From the NCBI GenBank assembly GCA_902825855.1, contig CADECW010000076.1:1-35810 (forward strand): a stretch of DNA of 35,810 bases, given 5' to 3'. The translations under genes and the position numbers were made by a program. The stretch is from an uncultured Rhodospirillales bacterium (GTDB taxonomy: Bacteria > Pseudomonadota > Alphaproteobacteria > Reyranellales > Reyranellaceae). The notes under the pieces are model-generated. The model was given only the letters and a program-made list of their open reading frames with translations, was not told the origin of the DNA and ran no database searches. Shown here one piece after another: positions 9,473-17,965 of the stretch; position 1 is the first letter of the stretch, and each line of letters opens with the position of its first letter.

Positions 9473-10355
9473 GCGTCACCGCCCCGTAGCCCTTGGTCGA
9501 CAGGGCCGCCGCGACGTTGGCATAGCGCGCCGCGACCTCGAGATCGTCGCCCGCCAGCAGGCGTGCCAGGAACGATCCGTCGAATGTGTCCCCCGCGCCG
9601 GTCGCGTCGACGGCTTCGACGCGATGGCCGGGTACACGGAACCGCGCCTTTGGCGTCGCGACCAGACAGCCATCGGCCGACATCTTCAGCGCAACGAGGG
9701 GTGCGCCGAGTTCGAGGTAGTGGTCGACGATGGCATCGGGCTCGTCGTGGCCGGTGAGTTGCTGGGAATCGTCGAGGCTTGGCAGCAGGATATCGCAGCG
9801 CGCCGCCGTAAGGTCGATGGTCGCCCGGGCCTTGTCGATGTCCCATAGCCTCAGGCGCAGGTTGGTGTCGTAGGAGATCTTCACGCCGGCGGCGCGCGCC
9901 GCCGAGATCGCTGCATCGCAGGTCTTGCGCGCGCTCTCGCTGATCGCCTGGCCTATCGCCGACAGGTGGAACATGCGGGCGCCGGCGATGTACGCCGTTG
10001 GCAAGGTCTCGGGTGTCATCAGCGAGGCCGCCGAGTTCTTGCGCAGGTAGTCGAACTTGTGGCCGGCCGGGCCGTGCGTCACGAAACTGACGCCGGTCGG
10101 CGCGGTGGGATGACGGCTCACGCACGATGCATCGAGGCCTTCGGATTGCCAGAGCTCGACGAAGGCGTCGCCCATCCAGTCCTGGCCGAGATTGGTGATA
10201 TAGCCGGCCGAGGCTCCCTGGCGGGTGGCGGCGATGGCGACGTTCTGCGAATCGCCACCGAAGCCTTGCAGCCAGGTGCGGCCGTCGCCTTCCTTGGGCC
10301 GATTGAATTCGATCAGCGGTTCGCCGATGGAAACGAGAGCGGGAGAGGTGGACAT
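9414..10355 (-). CDS. kdgK: PfkB-family sugar kinase, probable 2-dehydro-3-deoxygluconokinase
   Basis: 313 residues of the ribokinase/PfkB fold. The N-terminal 'LVSIGEPLIEF' is typical of KDG kinases, the GGD-N-A sugar-binding motif is present (GFGGDSQNVAIAA), 'NTNLRLRLW'-like sequence occurs as 'YDTNLRLRLWD', and the C-terminal PfkB signature DATGAGDTFDGSF holds the catalytic aspartate and anion hole. It would phosphorylate 2-keto-3-deoxygluconate at C6 with ATP, producing the substrate of the KDPG-type aldolase encoded at 6770-7390. It is transcribed opposite to its neighbours: divergent from the Rieske-FAD gene (72 bases apart) and convergent with the sterol-desaturase-family gene, overlapping by 59 bases. 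Ribokinase relatives are close, so the exact sugar is less sure. Confidence 0.85.
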   Translation of the reverse strand: MSTSPALVSIGEPLIEFNRPKEGDGRTWLQGFGGDSQNVAIAATRQGASAGYITNLGQDWMGDAFVELWQSEGLDASCVSRHPTAPTGVSFVTHGPAGHKFDYLRKNSAASLMTPETLPTAYIAGARMFHLSAIGQAISESARKTCDAAISAARAAGVKISYDTNLRLRLWDIDKARATIDLTAARCDILLPSLDDSQQLTGHDEPDAIVDHYLELGAPLVALKMSADGCLVATPKARFRVPGHRVEAVDATGAGDTFDGSFLARLLAGDDLEVAARYANVAAALSTKGYGAVTPIPRAAEVRAEMARAGSAG

Positions 10356-10427
10356 GACGCTTCAGGTTTCCCATGGTGCGATCTCGCACTCAACTCCGAA
10401 CACCATCTCCGGCTGAGGGAGGATGCA

Positions 10428-11957
10428 ATGGCTGAGCAGGACGCCAAGGCCAGCGGACCCGATCTGAGCGAGGGAATTGCCTTCGCCGATCTTGCCGACG
10501 GCACCATGCTGCTGGGCCATGTCGGCGACGAGGAGGTGCTGGTGGCCCGCCGAGGCGCCGAGCTGTTCGCCGTCGGAGCGCACTGCAGCCACTATCACGG
10601 CCCGCTCGCCGAGGGTTTGCTGGTCGGCGACACGGTGCGCTGCCCCTGGCATCACGCCTGTTTCAGTCTGCGCACCGGCGAGGCGCTGGCGGCGCCGGCC
10701 TTCAGCGCGATCGACTGCTGGTCGGTCGAGCAACGGGACGGCAAGGTCTTCGTGAGAGAGAAGCGGCCGGCTGCCGCCAAGCCTGCACCCAGGCTGGGCG
10801 GCAAGGCGCCGGACAAGGTGGTGATCGTGGGCGGCGGTGCAGCAGGCTTCGCGGCCGCCGAGATGCTGCGGCGCGAGCAGTACAAAGGCAGCATCGTCAT
10901 GCTGAGCAACGACGATGCCGCTCCGGTCGATCGCCCGAACCTGTCCAAGGACTACCTGGCGGGTAACGCACCCGAGGAATGGGTCCCGCTGCGTGGCGAC
11001 GACTTCTATGCGGAGAACGGCATCGACCTGCGGCTAAAGTCGACTGTCGCGAGTATCGACGCTCGCGCGCGCGAGCTCGTGTTGTCGGACGGCGGCAAGG
11101 TCGCCTACGACCGGCTGCTGTTGGCGACCGGAGCGGAACCGGTGCGACTGTCCATTCCAGGAGCCGGACCCTCGCAGATCCACGTGCTGCGCAGCCTGGC
11201 CGACAGCCGGGCGATTATCGAGCGCGCGAAGTCCGCCAAGCGGGCCCTGGTGATCGGCGCGAGCTTCATTGGCCTCGAGGTAGCGGCTTCGCTGCGCCAT
11301 CGCGGGATCGAAGTCCACGTCGTGGCACCGGAGAAGCGTCCGATGGAGCGCATCCTGGGGCCGGGAATGGGCGACTTCGTGCGCGCCCTGCACGAGGAAC
11401 ACGGCGTCGTCTTCCATCTCGAGGACACGGTTGCCGGCATCGCCGGCAACAAGGCGACGCTGAAGAGCGGCGGCTCGCTGGAGGTGGACCTCGTGGTCAT
11501 GGGTGTCGGCGTGCGGCCCCGTCTCGAGCTGGCCGAGAAGGCGGGACTCAAGATCGACCGCGGCCTGGCCGTCGACGCCTTCCTGGCGACCAGCGCCCCG
11601 GAAATCTACGCCGCCGGCGACATCGCGCGCTGGCCTGATCCGCATAGCCGGCAGTCGATCCGGGTCGAACACTGGGTCGTCGCCGAGCGCCAGGGGCAAG
11701 TCGCTGCCCTGAACATGCTCGGCCTGCGCCAGAAGTTCGACGCCGTGCCGTTCTTCTGGAGTCAGCACTACGACGTGCCGATCAACTATGTCGGCCACGC
11801 CGAGAAGTGGGACGAGCTTGTGGTCGACGGCGACATCGCCGGTAGGGACTGCCTTGTGCGCTACAAGCAGGATGGCCGCACCCTCGCCGCAGCCTCGATC
11901 TACCGCGACGTCGCGAGCCTGCAGGAAGAAGTTGCGATGGAGAGGCAGGTGGCCTGA
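10428..11957 (+). CDS. Rieske domain-FAD/NAD(P)-dependent oxidoreductase (AIFM3-like)
   Basis: 509 residues in two parts. Residues 15-115 form a Rieske [2Fe-2S] ferredoxin domain with ligands C53-x-H55 and C72-x2-H75. Residues 125-510 form a pyridine-nucleotide-disulfide-type reductase: FAD motif VIVGGGAAGFAAAE, NAD(P) motif 'ALVIGASFIGLEVAASL', the 'IYAAGDIA' FAD motif, and a C-terminal reductase domain. This architecture matches apoptosis-inducing factor-like proteins and ferredoxin reductases. It probably passes electrons between NAD(P)H and an iron-sulfur partner, but the partner is unknown. The ATG at 10428 follows a perfect GAGGGAGGA site; the frame stays open far upstream, but that part lies opposite the kinase gene. 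A Rieske oxygenase gene lies about 3.3 kb downstream and could use such a reductase; that link is speculative. Confidence 0.88.
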   Translation: MAEQDAKASGPDLSEGIAFADLADGTMLLGHVGDEEVLVARRGAELFAVGAHCSHYHGPLAEGLLVGDTVRCPWHHACFSLRTGEALAAPAFSAIDCWSVEQRDGKVFVREKRPAAAKPAPRLGGKAPDKVVIVGGGAAGFAAAEMLRREQYKGSIVMLSNDDAAPVDRPNLSKDYLAGNAPEEWVPLRGDDFYAENGIDLRLKSTVASIDARARELVLSDGGKVAYDRLLLATGAEPVRLSIPGAGPSQIHVLRSLADSRAIIERAKSAKRALVIGASFIGLEVAASLRHRGIEVHVVAPEKRPMERILGPGMGDFVRALHEEHGVVFHLEDTVAGIAGNKATLKSGGSLEVDLVVMGVGVRPRLELAEKAGLKIDRGLAVDAFLATSAPEIYAAGDIARWPDPHSRQSIRVEHWVVAERQGQVAALNMLGLRQKFDAVPFFWSQHYDVPINYVGHAEKWDELVVDGDIAGRDCLVRYKQDGRTLAAASIYRDVASLQEEVAMERQVA

Positions 11958-12059
11958 TCAGCGGGAGTGCAGAGCGATGGGATCGCCTTGGCGTGATATG
12001 GGGAGGTGAAACAGGCGCGCTCGGGCTGTAGGCTCTGGCAACAAACCGGAGGAACGAGG

Positions 12060-13859
12060 ATGGTCGACAAGAAGGGCGACAACGGAAAACAGCGCCGGCT
12101 GCGCAGCCGGGACTGGTTCGATGCCCCGGGCGATCCGACCATGGCCGCGCTGTATCTCGAGCGCTATCTGAACTTCGGGCTGACGCTGGCCGAACTGCAC
12201 AGCAACCGGCCGATCATCGGCATCGCTCAGACCGGCAGTGATCTCTCCCCCTGCAACCGCCATCATCTGCAGCTTGCCGAGCGGGTGCGCGACGGCATTC
12301 GTGACGCCGGCGGCATCCCCATCGAGTTCCCGGTCCATCCCATCCAGGAGACCGGCAAGCGTCCGACGGCCGCGCTCGATCGCAACCTTGCCTATCTCAG
12401 CCTGGTCGAAAGCCTGTACGGCTACTTCTTCGACGGCGTCGTGCTGACCACGGGCTGCGACAAGACCACGCCAGCCATGATCATGGGCGCCTGCACGGTC
12501 AACATTCCAGCCATCGTGTTGTCCGGCGGCCCGATGCTCGACGGCCACTATGCCGGGGGCCTGGCCGGGTCGGGCACCGTCGTCTGGTACGCCCGCCAGG
12601 AGCTGGCGGCGGGACGCATCGACCTGAAGCAGTTCCTCGAGATGGTGGCTTCCAGCGCGCCCAGCGTCGGCCACTGCAACACTATGGGCACGGCGTTGTC
12701 GATGAACAGTATGGCCGAAGCGCTTGGCCTGTCGTTGACCGGCTGTGCCGCGATTCCCGGGCCCTACCGCGAGCGCGGCCAGATGGCCTACGAGACCGGC
12801 AGGCGCATCGTCGACATGGTGTGGGAGGACCTGAAGCCGTCCGACATCCTGACCCGCAAGGCATTCGAGAACGCCATCGTGGCGGCAAGCGCGCTCGGCG
12901 CCTCGACCAACTGCCCTCCGCATGTCAACGCCATCGCGCGCCACATCGGCGTCAAGCTCGACAACGCCGACTGGGACAGGATCGGATACGACATCCCCTT
13001 GCTGGTCAACTGCATGCCGGCCGGCGAGTATCTCGGCGAAGCATTCCATCGCGCTGGTGGCGTACCGACTGTGATGGCCGAGCTTCTCAGGAAGAAGAAG
13101 GGCCACGGCGATGCGCTCACCGTGACCGGCAAGACCATGGCGGAGAATCTCGCCACGGCGAAGCCGGCCGACGGCGACGTCATCAAGAGTTACGACAAGC
13201 CGATGTTGGGCCAGGCAGGCTTCGCCGTGCTCCAGGGCAACCTGTTCGATTCGGCGATCATGAAGACCTCGGTGATCTCCGAAGAATTTCGCAAGAAGTA
13301 TCTTGAGCGCGCGGGCGATCCCGATGCCTTCGAGGGCACGGCGATCGTGTTCGAGGGGCCCGAGGACTATCATCACCGGATCAACGATCCTGCCCTGCCG
13401 ATCGACGAGAACAGCATCCTGTTCATCCGCAACGTCGGCCCGGTGGGGTATCCCGGTGCGGCCGAGGTGGTGAACATGCTGCCGCCTGACCGGCTGGTGA
13501 AAGGCGGTGTGCTGCTGTTGCCGTGCGTCGGCGACGGCCGCCAGAGCGGTACCTCGGCAAGCCCGTCGATCCTCAATGCCTCGCCGGAGGCCGCAGTCGG
13601 CGGCGGGCTGGCGCTGCTCAAGACCGGCGACAAGGTGCGCGTCGATATCGGCAAGCGCCGCGCCAACATCCTGATCCCGGACAAGGAACTGGCCGAGCGC
13701 AAGGCGGCGTGGAAGCCGCACGTCAAGGAAAGCCAGACGCCGTGGCAGGAGCTGCAGCGCAAGTTCGTCGGCCAGCTCGCCAGCGGCGCCTGCCTGGACT
13801 TCGCGGTCAACTATCAGAGGATCGTCGAGACCAAGGGCGTGCCCCGACACTCGCATTAG
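12060..13859 (+). CDS. IlvD/Edd-family sugar-acid dehydratase, xylonate dehydratase-like
   Basis: A 599-residue dehydratase of the IlvD/Edd family, converting an aldonic acid to its 2-keto-3-deoxy form. Three cluster cysteines are placed as in the family: C65 in 'SDLSPCNRH', C133 in 'TTGCDKTTPA' (with the metal-site lysine K135), and one in 'GHCNTMGTA' near residue 206. The 'HPIQETGKRPTAALDRN' stretch and the length are those of xylonate/arabinonate dehydratases rather than dihydroxy-acid dehydratase. The ATG at 12060 is preceded by GGAGGAACGAGG; an in-frame ATG at 12006 has no such site. With the KDG-type kinase and the aldolase in the same window it can start a sugar-acid pathway. D-xylonate, L-arabinonate or gluconate are all possible substrates. 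Confidence 0.9.
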   Translation: MVDKKGDNGKQRRLRSRDWFDAPGDPTMAALYLERYLNFGLTLAELHSNRPIIGIAQTGSDLSPCNRHHLQLAERVRDGIRDAGGIPIEFPVHPIQETGKRPTAALDRNLAYLSLVESLYGYFFDGVVLTTGCDKTTPAMIMGACTVNIPAIVLSGGPMLDGHYAGGLAGSGTVVWYARQELAAGRIDLKQFLEMVASSAPSVGHCNTMGTALSMNSMAEALGLSLTGCAAIPGPYRERGQMAYETGRRIVDMVWEDLKPSDILTRKAFENAIVAASALGASTNCPPHVNAIARHIGVKLDNADWDRIGYDIPLLVNCMPAGEYLGEAFHRAGGVPTVMAELLRKKKGHGDALTVTGKTMAENLATAKPADGDVIKSYDKPMLGQAGFAVLQGNLFDSAIMKTSVISEEFRKKYLERAGDPDAFEGTAIVFEGPEDYHHRINDPALPIDENSILFIRNVGPVGYPGAAEVVNMLPPDRLVKGGVLLLPCVGDGRQSGTSASPSILNASPEAAVGGGLALLKTGDKVRVDIGKRRANILIPDKELAERKAAWKPHVKESQTPWQELQRKFVGQLASGACLDFAVNYQRIVETKGVPRHSH

Positions 13860-13901
13860 CGGCTCCTGCCGCCTTGCGAGGGAGGCCAGACGAACCGAGC
13901 G

Positions 13902-14204
13902 ATGAGTCAGAAATCAGGCACCGCGCGATCTGGCGGCCCCCGTCGCTTCACACACAAGCAGGGCCACTATCTGGCTTTCATCTGCGTCTACAAGCGCATG
14001 TTCGGGAAGGCGCCGGCCGAAGCCGACATGCAACGCCACTTCCGCGCCAGCTCACCCTCCGTCCACCAGATGGTCATCGGCCTCGAGCGCGATGGCTTCA
14101 TTCGACGCCAGCCAGGCATCGCTCGCAGCATCGACATCCTGCTCCCGACAGACCAACTGCCCATCAGCGACTGGCTAAACGCCAACCCGTCAAAACCTCT
14201 GTGA
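13902..14204 (+). CDS. Small winged-helix (LexA/MarR-like) DNA-binding protein
   Basis: A 100-residue protein that is almost entirely one winged-helix domain: 'FTHKQGHYLAFICVYKRMFGKAPAEADMQ', then a recognition helix 'SSPSVHQMVIGLERDGFI' and a wing 'RRQPGIARSIDIL'. The layout resembles the LexA N-terminal domain without a protease part; similar stand-alone proteins occur in alphaproteobacteria and are of unknown target. It lies 42 bases after the dehydratase on the same strand and may regulate the sugar-acid genes or itself, but no operator could be recognised. The ribosome site is weak. Confidence 0.7.
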   Translation: MSQKSGTARSGGPRRFTHKQGHYLAFICVYKRMFGKAPAEADMQRHFRASSPSVHQMVIGLERDGFIRRQPGIARSIDILLPTDQLPISDWLNANPSKPL

Positions 14205-14295
14205 CGAGCTACTAGCGCAACTGTCCGAATGCCGCGCCCGCTTGGGCGTCTGGCCCGCCCGCCTCATGATCAAGGGCTCGGCGGAGCGCTCGCAG

Positions 14296-14925
14296 TCAAC
14301 GAAACAGCCGCTGCTCGACGGAGATCGGCAAGTCGGAGCGGGGAATCAGGATGATCGCCCAAGGCGAGGTCGGCTGCCCGACCGGACGAGTCGTGGGCGG
14401 TGGGGAAGGCGGGAGATTGGAGCTTGTGCCGGATGGCGCGAAGCCCGCACCGGCACCGGCGGCGAAGCCGCTCGGCGGCGCGCTGGCGACTGGCCGCGGT
14501 GGCGAGGAGGGGGCAGGCGTGCGCTGCGCCATCATGATTTCTGCCGGCATACGCTCTTCGAAGACCACGACGATGCGGTCACGGCGGCGGCTGGTCGACA
14601 GGATGTTGACCGAGTAGCCCTCGCTGGAGCGGCGGCCCAGGAATATGCCGACGGCATTCATGCGGCCGGGCTCGAACAAGTCGGGCGCGGGACTGCCGAC
14701 CCGACCCCACAGGCTGCGCCATTCCGCGATGGTACCGGCGACGACTTGCTCAGGCTGCCGGGAGATTGCCGTTGCGCCGGCCCAATGACGTCCCTCGATA
14801 GCTTGCGCCAGGACTTTGGCGGCTGGCATCAGCAAGGCGCCTGCGCCAATCGCGCCATACGACAGAAGCCGCCGACGCGGCAGATGATGAACGGAGGAGG
14901 GAACTGTTCTCGCGTCTAATCGCAC
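14296..14925 (-). CDS. Exported PrcB-like domain protein with Pro/Ala/Gly-rich insert
   Basis: About 209 residues from a GTG at 14925. The N-terminus has RRRLLSYGAIGAGALL followed by AKVLAQA, a Tat- or Sec-type signal. The segment 'AVGIFLGRRSSEGYSVNI' with 'DRIVVVFEERMP' looks like the PrcB_C domain, which usually reads FLG-x-R-x-T-G-G-Y-x-V and ends with an 'I-I-x-I-P' strand. Here that last strand (AIILIPRSDLPI) is separated by about 60 residues rich in Pro, Ala, Gly and Ser. The start is uncertain: an ATG at 15036 is in frame but would put about 55 residues before the signal, and neither start has a good ribosome site. The family is thought to be accessory to surface proteases; the function here is unknown. 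Confidence 0.55.
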   Translation of the reverse strand: MRLDARTVPSSVHHLPRRRLLSYGAIGAGALLMPAAKVLAQAIEGRHWAGATAISRQPEQVVAGTIAEWRSLWGRVGSPAPDLFEPGRMNAVGIFLGRRSSEGYSVNILSTSRRRDRIVVVFEERMPAEIMMAQRTPAPSSPPRPVASAPPSGFAAGAGAGFAPSGTSSNLPPSPPPTTRPVGQPTSPWAIILIPRSDLPISVEQRLFR

Positions 14926-15301
14926 AACAGATCTCGGGACTCGGGCTGGACTCAATGAGTGTCCGAAATGACCACTACACTTTGGCTCAATTGAGGCTGG
15001 GCCAGCTATGGTTCGTAGTGTTGTCGTATCAATCATTGCTGCGTGTGACTTTCGTGCAACACGCTCGCTGTTCCAGTCCGGTCAGCGACGTTTCCGCATG
15101 AGCCATGCCACGGGTGGCGGCCGGCTCTCCGCCCGGATGCAAAACCCGCCGTGGCAGCCTCAAGCGCGGGTTGGCCCGACGAGATTCCAGGCGAGCTGAC
15201 CGGCCCGGTTGAGCGCGGTTCTTGCCGGCTGGCCGCGGTTTCTTTCGCTGCGACGAGCCGCGGGCGTATGCTGACGACAACACGGCGATGGGTGGTTTGG
15301 G
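14926..15301. other. Gene-poor interval upstream of the Rieske oxygenase gene
   Basis: No convincing gene. If the minus-strand exported protein began at 15036, its first third would lie here. A perfect 10-bp palindrome CTCAATTGAG lies at 14986-14995 and could be an operator, but there is no second copy. No confident promoter, riboswitch or terminator was recognised. Confidence 0.4.
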
Positions 15302-16420
15302 ATGAAAACGGCAATGGATGACCAGTCGGTGGCGCAGCGTGTGCTCGACCATATCGCCAACGGCACGACCGACGTCGGCGAGGAGGTCTGGCGTGAGCCG
15401 GTCGCAAATTATCAATCGAACGAGCGGCTGACGGCGGAGATCGAGCGAGTGCTGCGTCGGTCACCGACGCCGTTCTGTCCGGCGGCGGCACTGCCCGAGG
15501 TTGGCTCCTTCATCGCGCGCGAGGCGGCCGGCACGCCGACGGTCGTAGTGCGCGGCCACGACGGCAAGGTACGCGCCTTTCGCAATGCCTGCCGTCATCG
15601 CGGGATGCAGGTGGCGAGCGATTCGGGCTGCGCACGCGCCTTCGTCTGCCGCTATCACGGGTGGACTTACAATCTCGAAGGCAGTCTGCGCCACATCCCG
15701 CACGAGGAAGGCTTTCCCGGCTTCGACAAGGAGGCGCATCCGCTGGTGTCGATGCCCGCGAGCGAGCGCTTCGGCCTGGTGTTCGTGACACAGGACACAC
15801 CGGCGCTGGGCGACGATGCGCTGGGCGGCCTGGACAGGCTGATCTCACCCGAGCAGCGTCTTTTCGCGACCGCCGAGCGCGAGTTCGAGGTCAACTGGAA
15901 GATCCTGCTGGAAGGCTTCATCGAGGGCTATCACATCAAGTCTACTCACCCCGAGAGCTTTTTGCCCTACGGCTTCGACAACCTGAACGTCGTTGACTTT
16001 TTCGGCCGGCACAGCCGTGTCACTTACCCGTTCCAGCGCATCAAGAAACTCGCCAGGGTGCCGCCGGCCGAGCGTCGGGTCGACGGTCTGCTGACCTACG
16101 TCTACCATCTGTTTCCCAACGTTCTGATCACGGTACTGTCGCGGCACACGAACGTGTTGATCCTGGAGCCGCTCGCTGTCGATCGCACCCGGCAGATCAC
16201 CTACACGCTGACCAACGGCGGCGGAGATGATCCCGCCGCCTTGGCCGAGGCCAGGCGCGACGCCGACTTCGTCGGCAATACCGGCGCGCAGGAAGACCGC
16301 GCCGTGGTGCAGGCGATCCAGCGGGGGCTGGGCAGTCGCGCCAACGACGCCTTCACGTTCGGCCACTACGAAAGTGCCATCGTCCACTTCCACAAGACGC
16401 TGACGGCGGCGTTGGCTTGA
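15302..16420 (+). CDS. Rieske non-heme iron oxygenase, catalytic (alpha) subunit
   Basis: A 372-residue ring-hydroxylating/demethylating-type oxygenase. The Rieske cluster ligands are C97-x-H99 and C116-x2-H119 (CRHRG...CRYHGWTY). The catalytic domain carries the mononuclear iron motif 'NWKILLEGFIEGYHIKSTH', giving the two histidines of the facial triad; the third ligand, an aspartate near the C-terminus, cannot be assigned with certainty. Length and sequence style fit the aromatic-ring/quaternary-amine oxygenase group. No small beta subunit or dedicated reductase is adjacent; the nearest redox partner candidate is the Rieske-FAD protein at 10428-11957. The ATG at 15302 is used; a second ATG four codons on is possible. 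Substrate unknown. Confidence 0.88.
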   Translation: MKTAMDDQSVAQRVLDHIANGTTDVGEEVWREPVANYQSNERLTAEIERVLRRSPTPFCPAAALPEVGSFIAREAAGTPTVVVRGHDGKVRAFRNACRHRGMQVASDSGCARAFVCRYHGWTYNLEGSLRHIPHEEGFPGFDKEAHPLVSMPASERFGLVFVTQDTPALGDDALGGLDRLISPEQRLFATAEREFEVNWKILLEGFIEGYHIKSTHPESFLPYGFDNLNVVDFFGRHSRVTYPFQRIKKLARVPPAERRVDGLLTYVYHLFPNVLITVLSRHTNVLILEPLAVDRTRQITYTLTNGGGDDPAALAEARRDADFVGNTGAQEDRAVVQAIQRGLGSRANDAFTFGHYESAIVHFHKTLTAALA

Positions 16421-16443
16421 ACCTTCCTTCCCAGTACGCCCAT

Positions 16444-17322
16444 CTAACTCCGCTTCGCGCGATCTGCAGCGTTGGTCGACTGGATCTGTTCGCGGATGCG
16501 GCGCCAGTCGTCTTCGCTGTATGCCATCATGCTCGAGAAAGTGCCGTTGCCCATGATGCCCATGGCGCCGTCGATAGCGATGATCTCGCCGTTGATATAC
16601 TCGACCTCGTCGCTCATCAGGAACGCCGCCATGTTGGCGAGTTCGCTCGGCCGGCCGACGCGGCCCAGGGGGTTGCGCGCCTTGTAGCGGTCGTCGTCGG
16701 CCTCCTTCATTGGATTGAGCCGCGCCCACGCGCCCTCGGTCGGGAAGGGGCCGGGAGCGATGGCGTTCAACCGGATGCCATGGCGGCCCCACTCGACGGC
16801 CAGGCTCTGGGTCATCACCGCGACACCCGCCTTGGACATAGCTGAGGGCACGACGAACGGGCTGCCGGTCCACACCCAGGTCGTCAGGATGCTGAGCACG
16901 CTCGCCTTGCGTTTCGAGGCGATCCAGCGCTTGCCGCAGGCGTTGGTCGTATAGAACGTGCCGTGCAGGACGATGTTGGCGATGGCGTCGAAAGCCCGCG
17001 GGCTGAGGTCCTTGGTCTGGGAGATGAAGTTTCCTGCAGCATTGTTGACCAAGCCATCGAGCGGGCCGCTCGTCCAGATGCGGTCGACCATCTCCTCGAC
17101 CGCCGTAGCGACCCTGATATCTACCGTATGGGTTTCGACTCGCCGGCCGGGATGCCTGGCCATCACCTCCTTCGCGGTCTCTTCGAGGACGGCGCCGCGC
17201 CGGCCGCAGATGACACAATCGGCACCCAGTTCGACGAACTTCTCCACCATGATCCGGCCGAGGCCGGTGCCACCGCCGGTAACGAGAAAACGCTTTCCCT
17301 TGAACAGATCGGTCCGGAACAT
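16444..17322 (-). CDS. SDR-family oxidoreductase, 2,4-dienoyl-CoA reductase-like
   Basis: A 292-residue short-chain dehydrogenase. The cofactor site is TGGGTGLG, with 'CGRR' after beta-2 predicting NADPH; 'NNAAGNF' follows. At the usual Y-x-x-x-K position the sequence is 'VVPSAMSKAGV': serine takes the place of the tyrosine, as in the 2,4-dienoyl-CoA reductase and trans-2-enoyl-CoA reductase branch. This supports a role in unsaturated fatty acid breakdown. The start at 17322 (MFRTDLFKGKR) matches where related proteins begin; an upstream ATG at 17355 would add 11 residues. It is convergent with the Rieske oxygenase gene and divergent from the cold-shock gene. Confidence 0.86.
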   Translation of the reverse strand: MFRTDLFKGKRFLVTGGGTGLGRIMVEKFVELGADCVICGRRGAVLEETAKEVMARHPGRRVETHTVDIRVATAVEEMVDRIWTSGPLDGLVNNAAGNFISQTKDLSPRAFDAIANIVLHGTFYTTNACGKRWIASKRKASVLSILTTWVWTGSPFVVPSAMSKAGVAVMTQSLAVEWGRHGIRLNAIAPGPFPTEGAWARLNPMKEADDDRYKARNPLGRVGRPSELANMAAFLMSDEVEYINGEIIAIDGAMGIMGNGTFSSMMAYSEDDWRRIREQIQSTNAADRAKRS

Positions 17323-17387
17323 CAAAGGCACCCCAGATTGCAGTGTCAGTGTCATCTAACCCGACCGAAAGTTCCTTTCTAGGACTG

Positions 17388-17415
17388 TTGCACGCCCGGG
17401 TTTGGGTGCTAGGAT
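17388..17415 (+). promoter_or_regulatory. Possible promoter of the double cold-shock-domain gene
   Basis: TTGCAC (17388-17393) and TAGGAT (17410-17415) are separated by 16 bases, each matching four of six positions of the sigma-70 consensus. Transcription would begin near 17422, leaving a very short leader before the ATG at 17430 and about 23 bases before the ATG at 17445. Position fits; sequence match is modest. Confidence 0.3.
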
Positions 17416-17429
17416 TTCTGAATAACAAC

Positions 17430-17963
17430 ATGGGATCGTTGAAAATGACGACCCAACAGGGAGAGACGAGCGGGGACGTCGGTACGGTTGAGCTGCGTGG
17501 TAAGGTCAAGTGGTTCAACGCGGTCAAGGGTTATGGGTTTTTGGCCCTCGACGCCGATAATAGCGACGCGTTCCTGCATGTAACGACACTGCGCCAAGCC
17601 GGGCATGAGGATCTCAAGCCCGGTGCGACAGTGACTTGCGCCGGCGTGCGCGGCCCCAAAGGCTGGCAGGTCATGAAGGTGCTCGACGTCGATTCGTCGA
17701 CAGCGGTAGCGACCCCGCCCAAGCCGCCGCCGATACCCGACGGCATCGCCATGGGCGACTACATCGCCGCCTTGGTCAAATGGTACAACAACGAGCGCGG
17801 CTACGGCTTCGTCACGCGCGAGGCGACCGAAGGCGACATCTTCGTGCATGCCGCGGTGCTGCGCCGCCACGGCATGGAATCGCTGGCGCCCGGCCAGAAG
17901 GTGATGATCCGTATCGCCGAGGGGCAGAAGGGCCTGCAGGTCGTCGAGATCAGGGCGGCTTAG
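17430..17963 (+). CDS. Protein with two cold-shock domains
   Basis: About 177 residues with two OB-fold cold-shock domains in tandem. The first begins 'GKVKWFNAVKGYGFLALD' and has 'DAFLHVTTL'; the second begins 'ALVKWYNNERGYGFVTRE' and has 'DIFVHAAVL'. These are the RNP1 and RNP2 motifs that bind single-stranded RNA or DNA. A Pro-rich linker (ATPPKPPPIPDG) joins them. Two-domain cold-shock proteins of this size are common in alphaproteobacteria and act as RNA chaperones or regulators. The start is uncertain among 17430, 17445 and, less likely, 17343. Its stop lies two bases from the stop of the convergent thiY gene. Confidence 0.88.
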   Translation: MGSLKMTTQQGETSGDVGTVELRGKVKWFNAVKGYGFLALDADNSDAFLHVTTLRQAGHEDLKPGATVTCAGVRGPKGWQVMKVLDVDSSTAVATPPKPPPIPDGIAMGDYIAALVKWYNNERGYGFVTREATEGDIFVHAAVLRRHGMESLAPGQKVMIRIAEGQKGLQVVEIRAA

Positions 17964-17965
17964 AA

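Noticed and set aside
9966..10427. Long N-terminal extension of the Rieske-FAD gene
   Set aside because: It lies opposite the kinase gene, has no homology-like motifs, and a perfect ribosome site stands before the ATG at 10428.
11958..13856. A 632-codon open frame on the minus strand opposite the dehydratase gene
   Set aside because: It is the mirror of a well-supported IlvD/Edd gene with cluster cysteines; its translation is Arg/His/Gly/Asp-rich without any motif, as expected from antisense of GC-rich codons.
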